The notes below the pieces were generated by a model, which was given only the letters and a program-made list of their open reading frames with translations, was not told the origin of the DNA and did not search any database. This document shows positions 13,301 to 27,255 of a stretch of 64,000 bases of DNA, piece after piece; within the stretch, counting starts at the first letter, position 1; the number at the start of each line of letters is the position of its first letter. The stretch spans positions 6,262,786 to 6,326,785 of the forward strand of contig PTEX01000024.1 in the NCBI GenBank assembly GCA_003342815.1. The letters run 5' to 3'. The translations under genes and the position numbers were made by a program. Origin of the DNA: Eudromia elegans (lineage: Eukaryota > Chordata > Aves > Tinamiformes > Tinamidae).

Positions 13301-16300
13301 CGAGGTGTAGTTCTGTCTGCCTTGCTCAAAATACAGACACAGCTGTAGTTACAAATAGTGTTTCCCTATTTTGGACTAGCAGTAGCTATTTCCCCTCTTT
13401 TGCCCTCTTTTGAAGTATTGACACTTCAGTCAACAAAACTCAAAATTGATTTTTTTTTTGCTTACTGAATAGTAAACTGGGCGCTTGTTCCAGATTTATT
13501 AGCATGATTGTCTCCTGTCCAGTCATATTATAAGCAGTGTAGAAGAAGGTTAGGGTTATTTAAATCATCACTATTTTAAGTATGAGACAGACACTGATAT
13601 ATCTGAATATTAATCCTAGGATTGTCTAAACTCTTAATAGGTGCCAGTCAGGTCGACCTGTGTGATTTTAATTCAAAGACCTCAGGTGTGTCCTCTCCCC
13701 AGTAGATGACCAGAAGGGACCAGGTTGTGATCTAGGTCTGTTTCCTGACCTGACAAGCAGGGATGTCCCCATCATGCGGTGAGCTGTGTCTGTGAATCAG
13801 CAATACTGGCACGTTAGTAACGTAGCGCAGTGGAGGGATGTGGTGCCATCAGAAAAGCTGGCATCCAAAACTGTATTTCCAGAAAAATATGCGTAGCTTC
13901 TGTCCTGCTTCTTTCTCACATCCCAGGCGTGTCTGAGAAAAAGGGGCTCCACAGATCAGGTTGGGTTCTGAATGACTTTTTCCAGTTGTGTGTGTGTACA
14001 GTATAGAAAGAACAACCTCTGAATTTTAGCAGTGATATTATGAACCTGTTTGGAGATGATCTCATTGTTATCATCAGCTAGAAGGAAGATGTTTTTCTTG
14101 TCTCATCTGCTGTTTTCCGGCTTTCTTTAGTTCTTATTTGAACCATTTGAAGCAGTGTAGGCTGGCAACAGTATCAAAGAAAGCCTCTCCTGAAAGGCTT
14201 GTTCACAGACTTGGTGAATTCGTAGTCCTTTAACCTGTGGGATAGATCTGATGCAGAGCTGCAGAGTGGAGAGGATTGCAGGGGTGGCTCCTTTCCTTTT
14301 GGGTGAGTGGAGTTAGAGGCACCCATGAGAGCTCAGCATCTCCAGGGGCCAGCAGCTCTTGTGACACATTGACCCAGAGTATTCGGGGCACAGAAAAGCC
14401 CCGTGCAAAAGTATGGTCCATGATGTGCACAAAACAGGGAATCTGATTGCCCATTTGGTCCCCAGCAGACCCACAGAATTGTCACGGCTTGTGTTGTTAG
14501 GCTAAGAGAAGTTCACCTTTCAAGATAAAATGATCCTTTTATTTCAACAATGGTACTGCTTATGTAACAGCCCTCCTAATGGTGAAGTACAGCTGAAACC
14601 TGGAACATGCTGTTTATATAAATATTCCATAATGGTTAGCAGTGTAGTAAGCAATTGTAGAAGACAATAGGCATGAAGAGGCAGTGGAGGTTGGGAACAG
14701 CTAACGTGTCATTGCAAAGACACGACAGAGATGCCTCCCTGAAAAGATGAGCATTGAACAGTGCTTTTGTAAAGCTGAGGGAATGGAGCTTGTAAATGTG
14801 ATTAGTGGTCAAGCCTGGCAAATCATCATGGGGAGGGCAAATGAGGCTTTTCCCCATGAAGAGGGGAAAAGGGGAAAACCCGAGGATGGTTGACACAGCA
14901 CGGACAGAAACTGTAGGGAGGATTTCAAGAAATGGAAAGGATAAAAGGAACCGTGACTAGAAGGATTCAGTGTGACAAGGAGAAGCTAGAGGTAGAGAGG
15001 ATGGAAATGATGATGAAGCCCTCCTCATGTTGAGACTGATGTGATCATATTTTAGTGGACAGGAGAAAGGCTGTTGAGTAACTTTGCTCTTCCCGGTCTT
15101 GAACTGGTAACTACTCACAGGCATGCAAAAACACTGCCACACAAATATACAATTGCACAAACTTAAGAAAATTGACCAGCTTTTCTGTAAGATATTTAAA
15201 ATTTGGCAAAACAAGCTCTGACTCAAAGATTTTGCACTGAAACCAGGATGCATGATAGTCAAGCAGTGGCGTCTCTTCTCCAGCACACTCGTGTTGACTT
15301 ATTTCCTTGAGACACTTTTGCGAGTTTCGTCTGCGTTACTAGCGGATAATAGAGCAATAGACTTTTAAAGGTGTCTTGTTTTGTCTAATCTGTGGAACTA
15401 TTTTGTTCAATTTGGAATGGAGAAAATATACTTAGGGATTGTTTTCTGTTGTTTAGAGCAAGCTCAAGATTCATACTTACATCTTGTAAGAACGATCAAA
15501 CAAAGCTGTAAATATTCTTTGCTCAGTGAAATCACATTTTTTAAAAAGCACATATTTATATGCAAAGCACTAATAGATATCAGCTAATGGTATTTATGTT
15601 TCCACATCAGAATTCTTCATTTGTAGCTGACCAAGTATCTGAGGCTTAGATCTTCCTCCTGCGTGTAATGGAATCATAATGCTGTCATCCACATCACAGC
15701 CATTTTTGTAAAATACGATGTTAAGGAAGACTGAGTTCATTGTACTATACATATGTAAATGCCTCCCTTTCAGTGCTCTCAGGGGAAAGAAGATGCCAGA
15801 AAGAATTCCTGACCATGGTAGATATTAATTGTTACCACCTTTTGTGGGATAGTAAAGTGCAGTCATACAAGGAGACGCATTAAGAATCGAGAAGGCTGTG
15901 TAGAGAAACTGAGGACATTCAGTGCAAGTTAAGGAAGCATGCGGTAAATTATAACAGTGTAACTGTAATCTAACAGTGGGGAAGTCTCATTTGTTCCTTG
16001 TTTGCATCAATAATTTTGCATAGGAAGCAATTACAGCAATGCAAAACTGTGAATTTTCTGAGCTGAGACAGATAGTTCACCAAATTTCCAGTTAAATACT
16101 GGAAGAAATAGATGCAGATCAGTGTCTGGCTCCTACATAACTTGCCTTTGAGGTTACTGCTTCCATTTCTACCAGGCTTGACTCGGTCACGTTGCTCGAG
16201 TTCAGCCTGCAGCCCCAGCACGGCTGTTCCGCAGGACTGCAGTCCTATTTGCTGGGGTAAATGTCCCTTGGAGCAGCCTCTGTTCAGCTTGTGCTGCTCC

Positions 16301-16905
16301 TTTGCTCTCTTGAAGCTGCTAAATGAGTTGGTATTACCTTAATGTACGCGTTGAAAGTGTACTTAATGCTGCTACGCTCCAGATTTAAAAACATTTCTTG
16401 AAATCAAAGCGAATATCAGTAAAATATTCTCCTGTGGTTCGTAGCTCCAATAGCCAGTACAATGACTTAATTGGCGTTTTCGTACGCAGTGCTTGGATCT
16501 TTGCCAGTTAATGACCCATTTCTGCAGTCAGCACAGGCAAATTAGCCCTATTTTGTCCAGCTCTCCAAACCTACGGACTTTTGCCCACGTAATGGCTGCA
16601 AGCTTCTATTCTCAGCTGGCATGGACCCCAGCAGAAACATAAACATCCCTGAGAGGGTCATAATATGATATACTGGACAGATTCTGATCCGCCTCACAGT
16701 AATATACTGCCAAGCAATTCTGCTGAAGTCGGTGAATTTGGCAGCGACATAACAGAAATAAGAAACTGGTCCCTCTGCTATTGCTTTCTCGAGTAATGAA
16801 GCAGTTGCAGGTTATTAGCTAATCTATGTCCCTTTAGATGATGTAATTTTTTGTGAAGTCCTTGTCAAGCATTCCAAATAGTTTTTATTTGTGTTTTGTA
16901 TTTAA

Positions 16906-17202
<297 letters not shown>

Positions 17203-18699
17203 TGAGCCCTGACAACTGGCCAGTTATCTAGTAAAATTAACATTCCTGAATGATGCCCATAGCTGGCAGCAATTCTTAAACATAACCTACCAGGAAATGT
17301 CTCTGCAGTGGTTTTTTGTTCTGAACATTAATGAAGAATTATTTTAAGTAGGTTTGGATGGTAAAACCTGAGCTGTGAGAGCAACTTTATTGGTCTTGGG
17401 GATATTCACAGGGATTGCAGGGATCAAACTTTGTTGTATAATTGTAGGGACTGTGATTTATTAATGTGAAACCCTGAAACAAAAAAAAAATGAAAAGCCA
17501 GCAAAAAAATACTGGACCATGTTAAAAGAAATTGACCTAAATTGAAATATTGTTTATGGTTAATTCAATTGGTAGTCCAAACTGTTCATTAGCACTTACA
17601 GAGGTGCAAATTTGTGCATTGGTGCTGTGGGCAGAGGTCCATTCTGAATGGCCAAGTGAACATTCTCACTGTGGAGAGCAAGAGACAGGAGGCTCTTGCC
17701 ATTGCCCACCCTTCCTGGTGTGTGCTTTGCTCCAGGACATGGAATATGTCCCTGGGCAACCCCAAGCGCTGCCAAAATCCATATGGCTGTGGTACACATG
17801 GGGATCAGGCTGGAGAAGGAGCCGTGTGGCTGCCAGCTTCCAGGAAGCTGATTTTGGCTCGGTGGGATGTGCGTGTGTCCCAGTGAGTGGCAGCTGGAGT
17901 CGCTGCCCGTGCGGTGGAACATGCTGGGAGGGATGTCCTAGCAGACAGGGAGCTCCCGCTGCCTGTGCTCCCAGCCGGGCTGCTGCTGCTGTGCAAGCAG
18001 AGCTTGTGGGAATTCATTGAAGACTGAAAATCTCTCTCATTTTTGCTACTTCATAGATATAACTATGGCTTTATACTGTGGAATGGATGAAAAGTAACAT
18101 TTAAATTTCATGAAGCATTAGCATATGCTTTAGAAATGTTATATTGTCAGCTGGTAGCAAATTGACCTTGCTACCATAAACAAATTCTAGGAACTGTAAA
18201 AGTACTGAGTTTGTTCAGAGTATATTCAGTTCCAATCAAGTCTTCAGGCTCATCTCTGAGACCCACTCTGTGGGGAACGAGTCACTGCGCCACAATCAGG
18301 TCCCTCAGGGCCTCATGAAAAAGGAGACCAGGGAATAAAGAGGTGTCTGTTGCAGAAGAACATGGCACGAGCAGATTTGCACTTAAATGTAGCACTTAGT
18401 GTGGTAGAATGCTATTATATAGCATTTTCCACTGTAATTTTTAGTCAATATGGTGAACACCATGAAAAGGATGCAGGACACCACTCACGAGCCATGTTGG
18501 TGCATGTGTAACATATGCATGTGTGCTTTAGACTCACTCTCAGCTGGGAATGGGCCTTTTGTTTGAGCTTTCTAACTCAATTTACTTTTTGTCTTTTTTT
18601 TTCCTCTCTGTCCTGTTGTGCAAGTGAGAGAAATGAACAGTGAGCCATTCCAGTGACTAGAATGAACCGTGTACTACCCAAATTATAAAACACATATTG

Positions 18700-18771
18700 N
18701 AAAAACAAAAAAAAAAACAAAAAAAAACCCAAAAAAAAACCAAACAAACAAAAAAAACCACCACCAAAACC
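18700..18771. repeat. A/C-rich low-complexity tract beginning with an ambiguous base
   Basis: Position 18700 is the only N I noticed in the window. It is followed by about 70 bases made almost only of A and C: A runs interrupted by C, CC and CCC, ending in CCACCACC. The N probably marks a short unresolved or collapsed part of this tract in the assembly. Confidence 0.9.
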
Positions 18772-19807
18772 CTCCTCTACTGCTATTCTAAGTTCAAGCT
18801 ATACTTTGGTGTTTGATTCAGCTTTCTATCAATGTATGTAACATGCATGTAACTGAGTTGTTACTGGGGTTTCCAAGTTTCCCCACTCAGGATAATTCAC
18901 TCACATCCCTACAGAGTTAGAGCCTTCCTCAGGTCATCACTTTTGTAAATAGCTAAATAGCCCTTCTCTGTTCTGTTAATTGAATCTTTTTCTTTTATGT
19001 GCATTGTTGGTCTTTCAAATCTTATTTCCGTGAAATTGTGCAATAATCTTCATCCTAAATTATCTTGGATTTTAGGACTATGTCAATCAGCTTTAGCAGT
19101 GAAGTTGAATAATATCAATTTGTTGTTTTGCAACCAAATCTTGTGAGCATTTTCCACACATAAATACTGTCGTATGTGCCGATCCATGGCTGTAATGTGA
19201 CATTTCCTCCTTGATTTCATTAGGGCTATTCATAAGCAAAATTTTCCCAATTTTAAAAATGGATTGAGAAATTTTTGTTTGTGAAATAAAACAGAGCAGA
19301 CCAAGCGTGCACCTCTGAGGTGTGTGGCTTGCAGCACTTTTCCTTGCGTACTGTCCCGTTGCTTTCAGTGGGACCATTCCACTTGGCAGAGAATTGCCCA
19401 TCCCAAATTGGTGCCTCTTGTGATAAAAATATCTGCTGGCAACAGCCTGCAGAGAGTTGTGGTTTTTTTAATCTGAGACTTGAACAATAACATCAGCTTC
19501 TGCAGAGAAGGTCTGTAATGGTGGACCTCGAGTTGTAAGCTGGACAGTTGTTGGTTTTAGGCTTTTCCTGCCATCTCCTGTGCTTGCCTCCTGCTTCCTG
19601 GTAGAGTGGTGAATCTCACAGGCGTGTGCAGTGCTTAAAACCGTGCAGCTGCTTTACTCAAGGGAGTGGTGAGTTGGCGTCTTTCCAGCCAGCTGTGTTT
19701 GCAGGTAGCATGCCATCGGGAGCAAGGCTAACTCTGCATTTGTGTGTTTCAAATCCCATGGATTTTTTTTTTTGCAGCTTGGAAAGTCAGATTGGTGCTC
19801 TGTGTGT

Positions 19808-19836
19808 CTCTGGGGACTCTGTGGGAGTCCCCAGAG
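19808..19836. repeat. Perfect 11-bp inverted repeat (GC-rich hairpin)
   Basis: CTCTGGGGACT at 19808-19818 is the exact reverse complement of AGTCCCCAGAG at 19826-19836. A seven-base loop separates them. The surrounding sequence does not extend the stem. It lies in intron 4, with no known function. Confidence 0.9.
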
Positions 19837-22612
19837 TCTGCTCAGCTTAGGGGCTCTGGCATCTGCACATGTCAGCTGCACACAGGTAGTTTTGAAGAGC
19901 CTTTCTGCATCAGAAGGAAGCCGCGGCCATGCCCGTTACCACAGTGGCCCGGTGGGCAAGCTCGGTCCTGGCCAGGAACCACCTGCCATCCTTTTCTTTT
20001 CCTTGTCCCCCTGCAGAGCACATAGGCAGGTGTTGCTGCTGGCAAAGGTGTCTCCCTCCAGGTGGGTGTCTCTGAGATGACTGTGGGGACACATCAGCTC
20101 AGGACAGGTGCCCTTTTATACGCTTGGGCTCAACAGCAACATTTGCCACTGGTACTGGACTTCAGAAACTTCTATAGAACTTATTTGAGAACAGAAATCA
20201 CAGTAGAAAGAAACGCCCTGTAAACCAACAGTCTGTGCATGTGCTGAATTCGCTATCTGGCCTTTGGGCTATTTACCAGGCTGTCCTGCAAGCTTCTCAG
20301 GCCTCTGCTCCAGCAACCACATGCCTTGGATTTGTGTTAGTGCTTGGCTTAAGGAAGAGTGAGCTCTCCTCCTGCCTCCAGCTGATCACTGAGTGCTGTT
20401 CTCTGCCTTTGATGCCCTTTCCAGCCAGCTTGGAATAGAATATATACCAACCTTGTAAAAGTGCAGGCTAATCCAATGTCAATTACCCGTCTGAGGATCT
20501 TCTTCAGGGACTTCAGGTCCTGCTGGAATACTCCATACCTTCCTCCAGCAGCTTATGGGTATGTGGGACAGTGGTACTGACCTTGAATATTACTTATGCC
20601 TTTAGTATCTGGCACATCTGTATGGTGCTACATTTCCGAAGGGACACATGCTGCTCTTTCACTCGGCTCTGCTCAGACATGGTTAGTACCTAGAAAAGGA
20701 TCTTTTCTCCTGCTTCCCCCATAGGTAAAGATAATGTAGGAGAAAGAGGATGCACCAGCTGAATTCTCCAATTCCTTTTCATAATGGTTGACCTGTTTTG
20801 TGCCATGTTTCACTTTGTAGCACATCTAGCACATCTTAGAAAGGCCTGTGGCTGGTCCCATATTGTGTCCTAGAGGTGGACACCCTGATCAAATCACCCT
20901 AGGCCCTGTCTCGTCTACTGCAGAGTAAGTGGAAGTGGAAAAATTAATAGTCATTTTCTTAGGCACCATCTGTTTCTTCACTTGCCCTATAGCTCTGTAA
21001 CCATTGAGCATGCGGATCTGTATCCCTCCTTGCACAGCAAAACTATCCAGTTTAATCGTGTAGCGGCCTCTCAAGCATGCAGATAGCAACACTTATTTCA
21101 TGCAAAATTCATAAGCTCCCCACACTTTTTGTCCCTTGATGCTAAAATATTCCAATATTCCTTTACAGATAGATATAAAGTTATTTTGTTCTCATAAACA
21201 GAGAAACATTTTTGTTCTGAGAAATAACAGTTGGTTTCAGCCTATTTGACTCTGCATTTAGAGACATGATTTTGAGATCCGAAATATGGGTTTTTTTATT
21301 CCCAAGGTAATGAGCTGTATTTCAAACTAGAGTGACTTTGTGTCCATTTAGAAGGAAATCCCCTAAGGGAAAACAAGGAGGAAGAAACTCCTTCAGGATC
21401 AAAATGGTGAAACTTCACAAAATACCTGCTTATTCCTGAGTCTGTGTGCGTTTATCAGTAGAACACTGTATCTAAGCGTTGGCATAAAGGCTCAGCTCCG
21501 AGGCAATCTCTGCGCTGAGTGGAAGCATCTCACAAAGCAGATGTAATATTGTAGTAGAGAATGCAGCCCCTCAAATTTTAAAATGACAACTCAATTTCTA
21601 AAACAAATAAATAAAATAAAATAAGTAAAACATCCTTTGGATTTAGCAAAGTAATCTGATTGTCAGATTGTAATCTGACAGGCTGATTGCTTGCACTCTG
21701 CTTGGTACAAATGCTACCTGTGACCTGACTTTTGCATCTGAATTTTCGAGATCGGGCGCTGTCCTCAGCGTGGAGCAGCACTGAGCACGAGGGGGCTCAG
21801 GCTCGTGTGACTTGTCGTTCAGAAACTGGCTCCTCTTTGTGTTTCCAGTGAACTAGAAACTTAAAATGTAGGACACTTCTTCATTAGGTGCCCTTGAGTA
21901 TTGCTTCACGTGGGATCTGAAACAGAACGAGAGGTCACTTCTGTCCCTCTATATCCTGCTCGCTATTGCAGCTCTCAGATCTGGATGGGTGCGTGGGTGG
22001 AAAAGGGGAATTATTTTGGTCAGTTGTCTTGAGGACTGGAGCTGCAGAAGGTAAGTAAAAATGAGCATAAGTCAGAAGTGACAGTTGTATCTGCCTAAAG
22101 GGTCTGCTGCTCTCAGATGTAGAACTGACGAAGAGCCAGAGATGCGTTCTAAGGCAGAGAGAAGCAACATCTTGTGGGTTGATCTATCCCACATATAGCA
22201 TGTTCCACGCACCCATTCCCGGCATGGGATTTCTACTTGTGAGTAGTAACGTCCCTCCAAAGGCACCATCCAGACTACATAAAACAAGGCAGATTCCAAG
22301 TGACAAAGATGGAGGTAACAGCACACGAGTTTAACAGGGTCAGAAATAAAAATATTTTAAAGACATTCAAACAAAGCTCCAAATGTATGCAGTCAGTTAA
22401 AAGAGTAATTATTAATTATATGCATGCTGCCATATATAGGAGACTCTTCAGGCATCTGTGTTTTTTCTTTTTTTTATGCCAAAGGCATATGCACCTGACA
22501 TCTCCATTAGACTTCTCATTTTCTGTGATGGTAACAATTACAAATTTCATATTTATGATAATTCGGGAGTCATAAATGGATGCAGTAATGATGCCAGATG
22601 TATCTACTTCTG

Positions 22613-22662
22613 ATATCTTGCAATTTCACTACAATGCAGACATTGTAGTGAATGCAACATAT
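22613..22662. repeat. Extended hairpin, about 21 bp of stem
   Basis: TTCACTACAATG (22625-22636) pairs perfectly with CATTGTAGTGAA (22641-22652) around a CAGA tetraloop. After a two-base bulge (22623-22624) the stem continues with TTGCA (22618-22622) against TGCAA (22653-22657). One C-C mismatch and four more A-T pairs follow. The loop is tighter and the hairpin shorter than typical for a pre-miRNA. A small palindromic element or chance are alternatives. Confidence 0.85.
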
Positions 22663-23278
22663 ATTTACACACACAGTTAAATGTATACTTACATGGCAAC
22701 CTCTGCATTGTCATTAAATACAAGATTTTTGTTAATTACAGTGCTGCAAATACAGATTCAACACAGTTATCCTGAACAAATTGGAAGCAATAAGTAAGTT
22801 ATTACCATTTTACTCATTGAAAGGCTGGAATATATATTTGCTCTGTACCTCAAGCAATAGGTAGATCCAAGGGCACTATTTGCTGCGTAATTTGCCTCCT
22901 TGCAGATTTTCAGTGCCAGGAATTTGCCTGTCTCTGTTTGCCCTCCCAAGCCTTCTCAGGGCCAGCATCTGCCTCCCCTGACCTCCTCCTCCTGCAGCTG
23001 GCACCAGTTGTTACTCGGGCTGACAGTCTCAGAGGAGTGTCCAGCCCGAGGGCCCATCTGAGAGAGCCTCTCGCTCCACAGCCGATGTACTTGGGGAGCA
23101 CACGTACGCACTGATGCTTCCCGTGGTGCTATTGTGGACTCCCGATTGAGGATCTGGTCTTCAGGTACTGGTACTTTGCAAAAATAACATTCACAAGAAG
23201 TCTGTTAAAGATGCAGGGAAAAGGAGCACTCTGGAGAGCTAGCTAGCATTTGTTCAATATGTAGCTCTTCCAATTTTC

Positions 23279-23298
23279 TTTTTTTTTTTTTTTTTTTA
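23279..23298. repeat. Poly(T) run of 20
   Basis: Twenty T followed by AG. It superficially resembles a splice acceptor, but no plausible exon follows. Confidence 0.9.
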
Positions 23299-26200
23299 GC
23301 CCAATGTATTTGTCTATATCCTCATGCCTAATTGCTATGAGAATCTATTCCACATTGCCTAAGTCCCTGGCTGATTTTTAAAATCCCTCACTCCCACATC
23401 TCTTGCAGGTTTTAAACATCAGTGTTATATAGAGGTTGCTTTGTTACAGCTCTGGCATTTAATGTAGTTCTTTCTTCTCCGTATAAAGGATAAGCCCTTT
23501 CATCTTTGCAGACATTACCTTAATTTCTGCATCTGTCTCTCAAATAGTTTAATGCTCGAAACTCTGCTTCCAAGCAAAGGTTTTCCTTAATTAGTTTCCA
23601 CGGCAACCATTTTGGCGACAATTCAGATGAACCAACTGCGGGGAGAGGAAGGAAACACGGCGTCGGAATGAATAGCACTAGTACAATACCACTGTGCAAA
23701 CAGGCGTTGTACATCACCGGAGACAGCGTGGTGGCTCGGGTGCCTCCTAAGTTCATCTACAAGGGAAGAAGTCCCCGCTCGGTGAGAGGAAAGCCGCACC
23801 AGAGCGTATGGCTCTTTCACAGCTGACTGAGCTGGGATTAATGACCCTGATGGGGATGAATTGCCTGGTCTGAGGGAGGAAAGGAGCTCCTGGGGCATCT
23901 CCGGGCCACTCGTGCACCAAGGGCTTTTCGTGCAGTGCTCTGTAAGGCCCAGTTTAAAGGAGGAGATTCCAGGGTAGGAACTTGGCTCTTTCTCAGCCTG
24001 GATGCTACTGTGCCCCTTCTGGGGCATATCCAGCCCTAAGCCGGAATCCACAGCACCGGTGCATTTTGTCTGGGCCACGAATCGGGCCTTGACATGGCAG
24101 AGTACCCTGCTAGAGCAAAGAGCTCACTCGCTGTCAGCACTTAAACGTTTCGTGGGTGATTCCGTTCTCTGAAACCACCGTGTAGAAACGCGCAGGCCTC
24201 TCCGGCCAGGAGAGCTGCCCCTCTCTCTCTGCCTGTGGTAAGTGTAAAAGCTCTGCACATCATCACCTAAGCCTCTTCTTTTATGTGCACGTTTATCTCA
24301 GAGCACGCGAGCAGTAAGATTAAAAAAAAAAAAGGACAGAACAATTTAGGATTAAATTAATGTTCTCTGTGGGTAAAAGAAAAATGCTTCTGTTACTACA
24401 GTAAGTTTATCATGTGTTCTGTCAGAGCATAGGTGTGCATGTGTAGGAATAAGGGCTTATGTGCTAGTGGAAGCTGGTTCCTGGCAAACAGGTAATGAAT
24501 ACAATTATCAACAGTATACACAGGCCTTTAGAAATGCCCTGTGCATCTCCTGTCCTGGGAAACTGCATGTAAAAGATCAGAAAGGAAGAATGTTGCTGCA
24601 ACTTTGTTACCTCATATGAATAAAAAGGCCACTGCTGCATAAGCTAAGCCTCGTAAAAATAAATTAACTCTTCATAATCTCTTTTGGTTCGTGGTTTATG
24701 CACCAAGTTGTAGAGGAAGCTCAGATATTGCAGAGCACTCTCTATAGCGAAGCAGAATAAACCTTTCAAACACTTTTAAAGCATTGAAAAAAATAAATTG
24801 AATGCAATTCCAAGCACAGTAAAAGTCTATTTACAAAAAATATGAAGGAATAACCTTTTCTTTCCTAGAGAAGGTTGAGCTTAATTTCACAGGATATTTA
24901 GAAAGGAAAGGAAATACTCAAGAGGAGAAACAGAATGACTACAGTTCAGCATCTTTCAGTCCGCTTGCAGGCGGTGCTCTGCAGTGGAAAACCCCATCCA
25001 AAACATTCTCCTGTGAGCACTGGGACTGAATTACTGCGACACTTCTGGGTTATATCCAAATAATAGTTTGGAGTGATCCTGACATGCAGTAATGCTTTAT
25101 ATAAGCAAAATTCTGTTTCCAAGGGCTCCAGTTCAATTCCATGGACTATTGCTTGGATTATGCTCTTAAATGATGGTGGGAGGTCTTGAGAAAATGGGAA
25201 ATGCGTGCGCTTTTAAAATGAAAACTGCGTGACTCAGTTTACTTGGGTTCCCCTGACACTTCTGTGCCCTTCCGTGGTCTATGCAGCTAAGACCAAATAA
25301 GTTTAATTTTCTCTGTGCGTTGTGAGAGGAAGAAACGAGGCCCGTTCATGTCGTCTCTGAAGGCAAGAGGGTACTCATAAGAACTTTCAATGTACGTTTT
25401 TAGCTACTTTTAGAGTCAAAAAGGAGTGATTAGATACCATCTTTCCTGCACTGCAGGCATTAAGCACACGATGCAGAGGTCGCTGAGGAGCTGCTGGTTA
25501 GTCATGGTGCCTTCAAACTGTGTGTCAGTGCTGAAGCCCTTGTGATTGCTCTCGAAGGTCTGGAAAAGCTAGAATAAATGCACGGCAGCTGTTGTTGATG
25601 GTTTGGGGCTTTAGAGGCTGTGAAACGTCTTAGCGAAGGAAGCTGCTCAAGAGCTCAGTTTTCATAGCGCAGATTTTGATAGGTTTGATGTGGGCATGCA
25701 GCTCTGCAGTGGCAGGACCCACGTCTGACCGTGGGTAAGGAGGCAGTGTGAGTGAAAAGTACATACATTGGAAGGGAGGATATTGTTGCTAGAGACACAG
25801 TGCCTTGGGATAAGAGCTGCCTGCGTTATGGAGTGAAGGACGTGAATGTTGCTAGAGAGAGGCAGCCACCACCAACAGCAGAGCCGTGTGCGTTCGCTTG
25901 CTTAGCTTCCCTAACCTAAGGAGATTCGACGAAGAAATACTAACATCTTTTGAAAAGGTGATTGCATGTCAGAGGAAAGTGTGTGGTGATTGGAAGAGGC
26001 CAATGCACCCGAGCAGTTAGCAGGGATTTCTGTTCTCTTGGGTGCCTGGGCTATCCGTGTGGAGATGGCAGCGGTGCCGGCTCATGCTCGGCTTGGCCAA
26101 GGCACCTGTCTCTTCTCAGCGGTGCCAGCTGAGGCCTAAGCAGCCGGGACTGCTTTCCCACTGGGCATCGACCGCTGCTGACACACACAAAAGATGAGGA

Positions 26201-26467
26201 GAGCTGGGAGTTCTCAGGAAGCGGTAGCAGACCCGATGCAATGCGGAGGCTTTTTCTCTGTGTGCTCACGCCTTTCCTCTCAGCTAATACAGATCTCAGT
26301 TTCTTTGGGTTTTTTTGAAGATCTGTGTAGAGAAAGAGAAGTTTCAGACCAGTTCCAGAGTCACAAGTGCACCAAATTAGTTGTCTTTTAAAAAGGATAC
26401 TCAAACTTTGGGGGAAAATTCCCAGAAAAATTGTAGTAAGACTGGCAGAAGACTCTCAAGAAAGTTT

Positions 26468-26522
26468 CGGGGTTGTTTTTGTTTTTTGGTTTTTTTTGCT
26501 TATTTGTTTTGTTTGTCTTTTA
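26468..26522. repeat. T/G-rich low-complexity tract
   Basis: Runs of T punctuated by single or double G (for example tttgttttgtttg). It is a simple repeat in intron 4 that accounts for the low-complexity open frames read across it. Confidence 0.8.
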
Positions 26523-27196
26523 AGAACACTAGAATGCAACAGAGGAAGTGTCTAAATGAGTGTGATCAGAAAGATGGCTCAAGTTTGATGACAGAAGTCT
26601 GTTGAAACACTGTAGACTCGAGTAATTTGTTCAACATCACACCAAAAGTTTGTGTGAGCCCAGGAACGTAACCCAGATCCCTTGATGAGATAGTTGCTGA
26701 CCTTCTGGTAGTGTCTCCATTTTTGGAAAAATGTTTAAGGGGAAATCTTTGTCTAATCATGTAGGTGATTTAGATACGGCCTCCTCCTCAAAGTGAGTTA
26801 TTCCTGGAAACCACTGCTGCAAGTAAACACATTTAATTAACTCAATTTAAGAATACTCTGTATGCATCCAAAAAATCCTCCAGAATACGTCTAGCTTTTT
26901 ACTTTATTAAACACAAACTCTTCGTTACTTTGGGTATAGACCTTCAGGGAAGCTCTTTATGTTAAAAAGTGTCTCCTTTTGGGAATCCATTGGCAATGCA
27001 AAGGGGCAAAGGATCTTTCGGCTGTTTAAACTATCCTTTTCATGCCCCACTAAAGAATTTTGGTAGGGTTGTAACAACTCCCCATATCTGATGTGCTTTG
27101 AGTGAAAAGGCTTTAAGGGTCAAGGGTAGTTTATGTCGATTGATGTTTGGTTTCAAGGTCTGCATTGGAAGATGTCTGTCTGTTCAAAGAAAAGAT

Positions 27197-27255
27197 TTAA
27201 ATATAAAGGAAATAAATATAAATAAATATAAAGGAAATTTAAATATAAAGGAAAG
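27197..27255. repeat. AT-rich imperfect tandem repeat
   Basis: The unit aaatataaagga recurs near 27199, 27226 and 27241, separated by variants such as aataaatat. It is a short imperfect minisatellite in intron 4. Confidence 0.8.

Noticed and set aside
23623..24078. 151-codon open frame on the minus strand in intron 4
   Set aside because: Moderately GC-rich stretch, no domain and no matching splice or start context.
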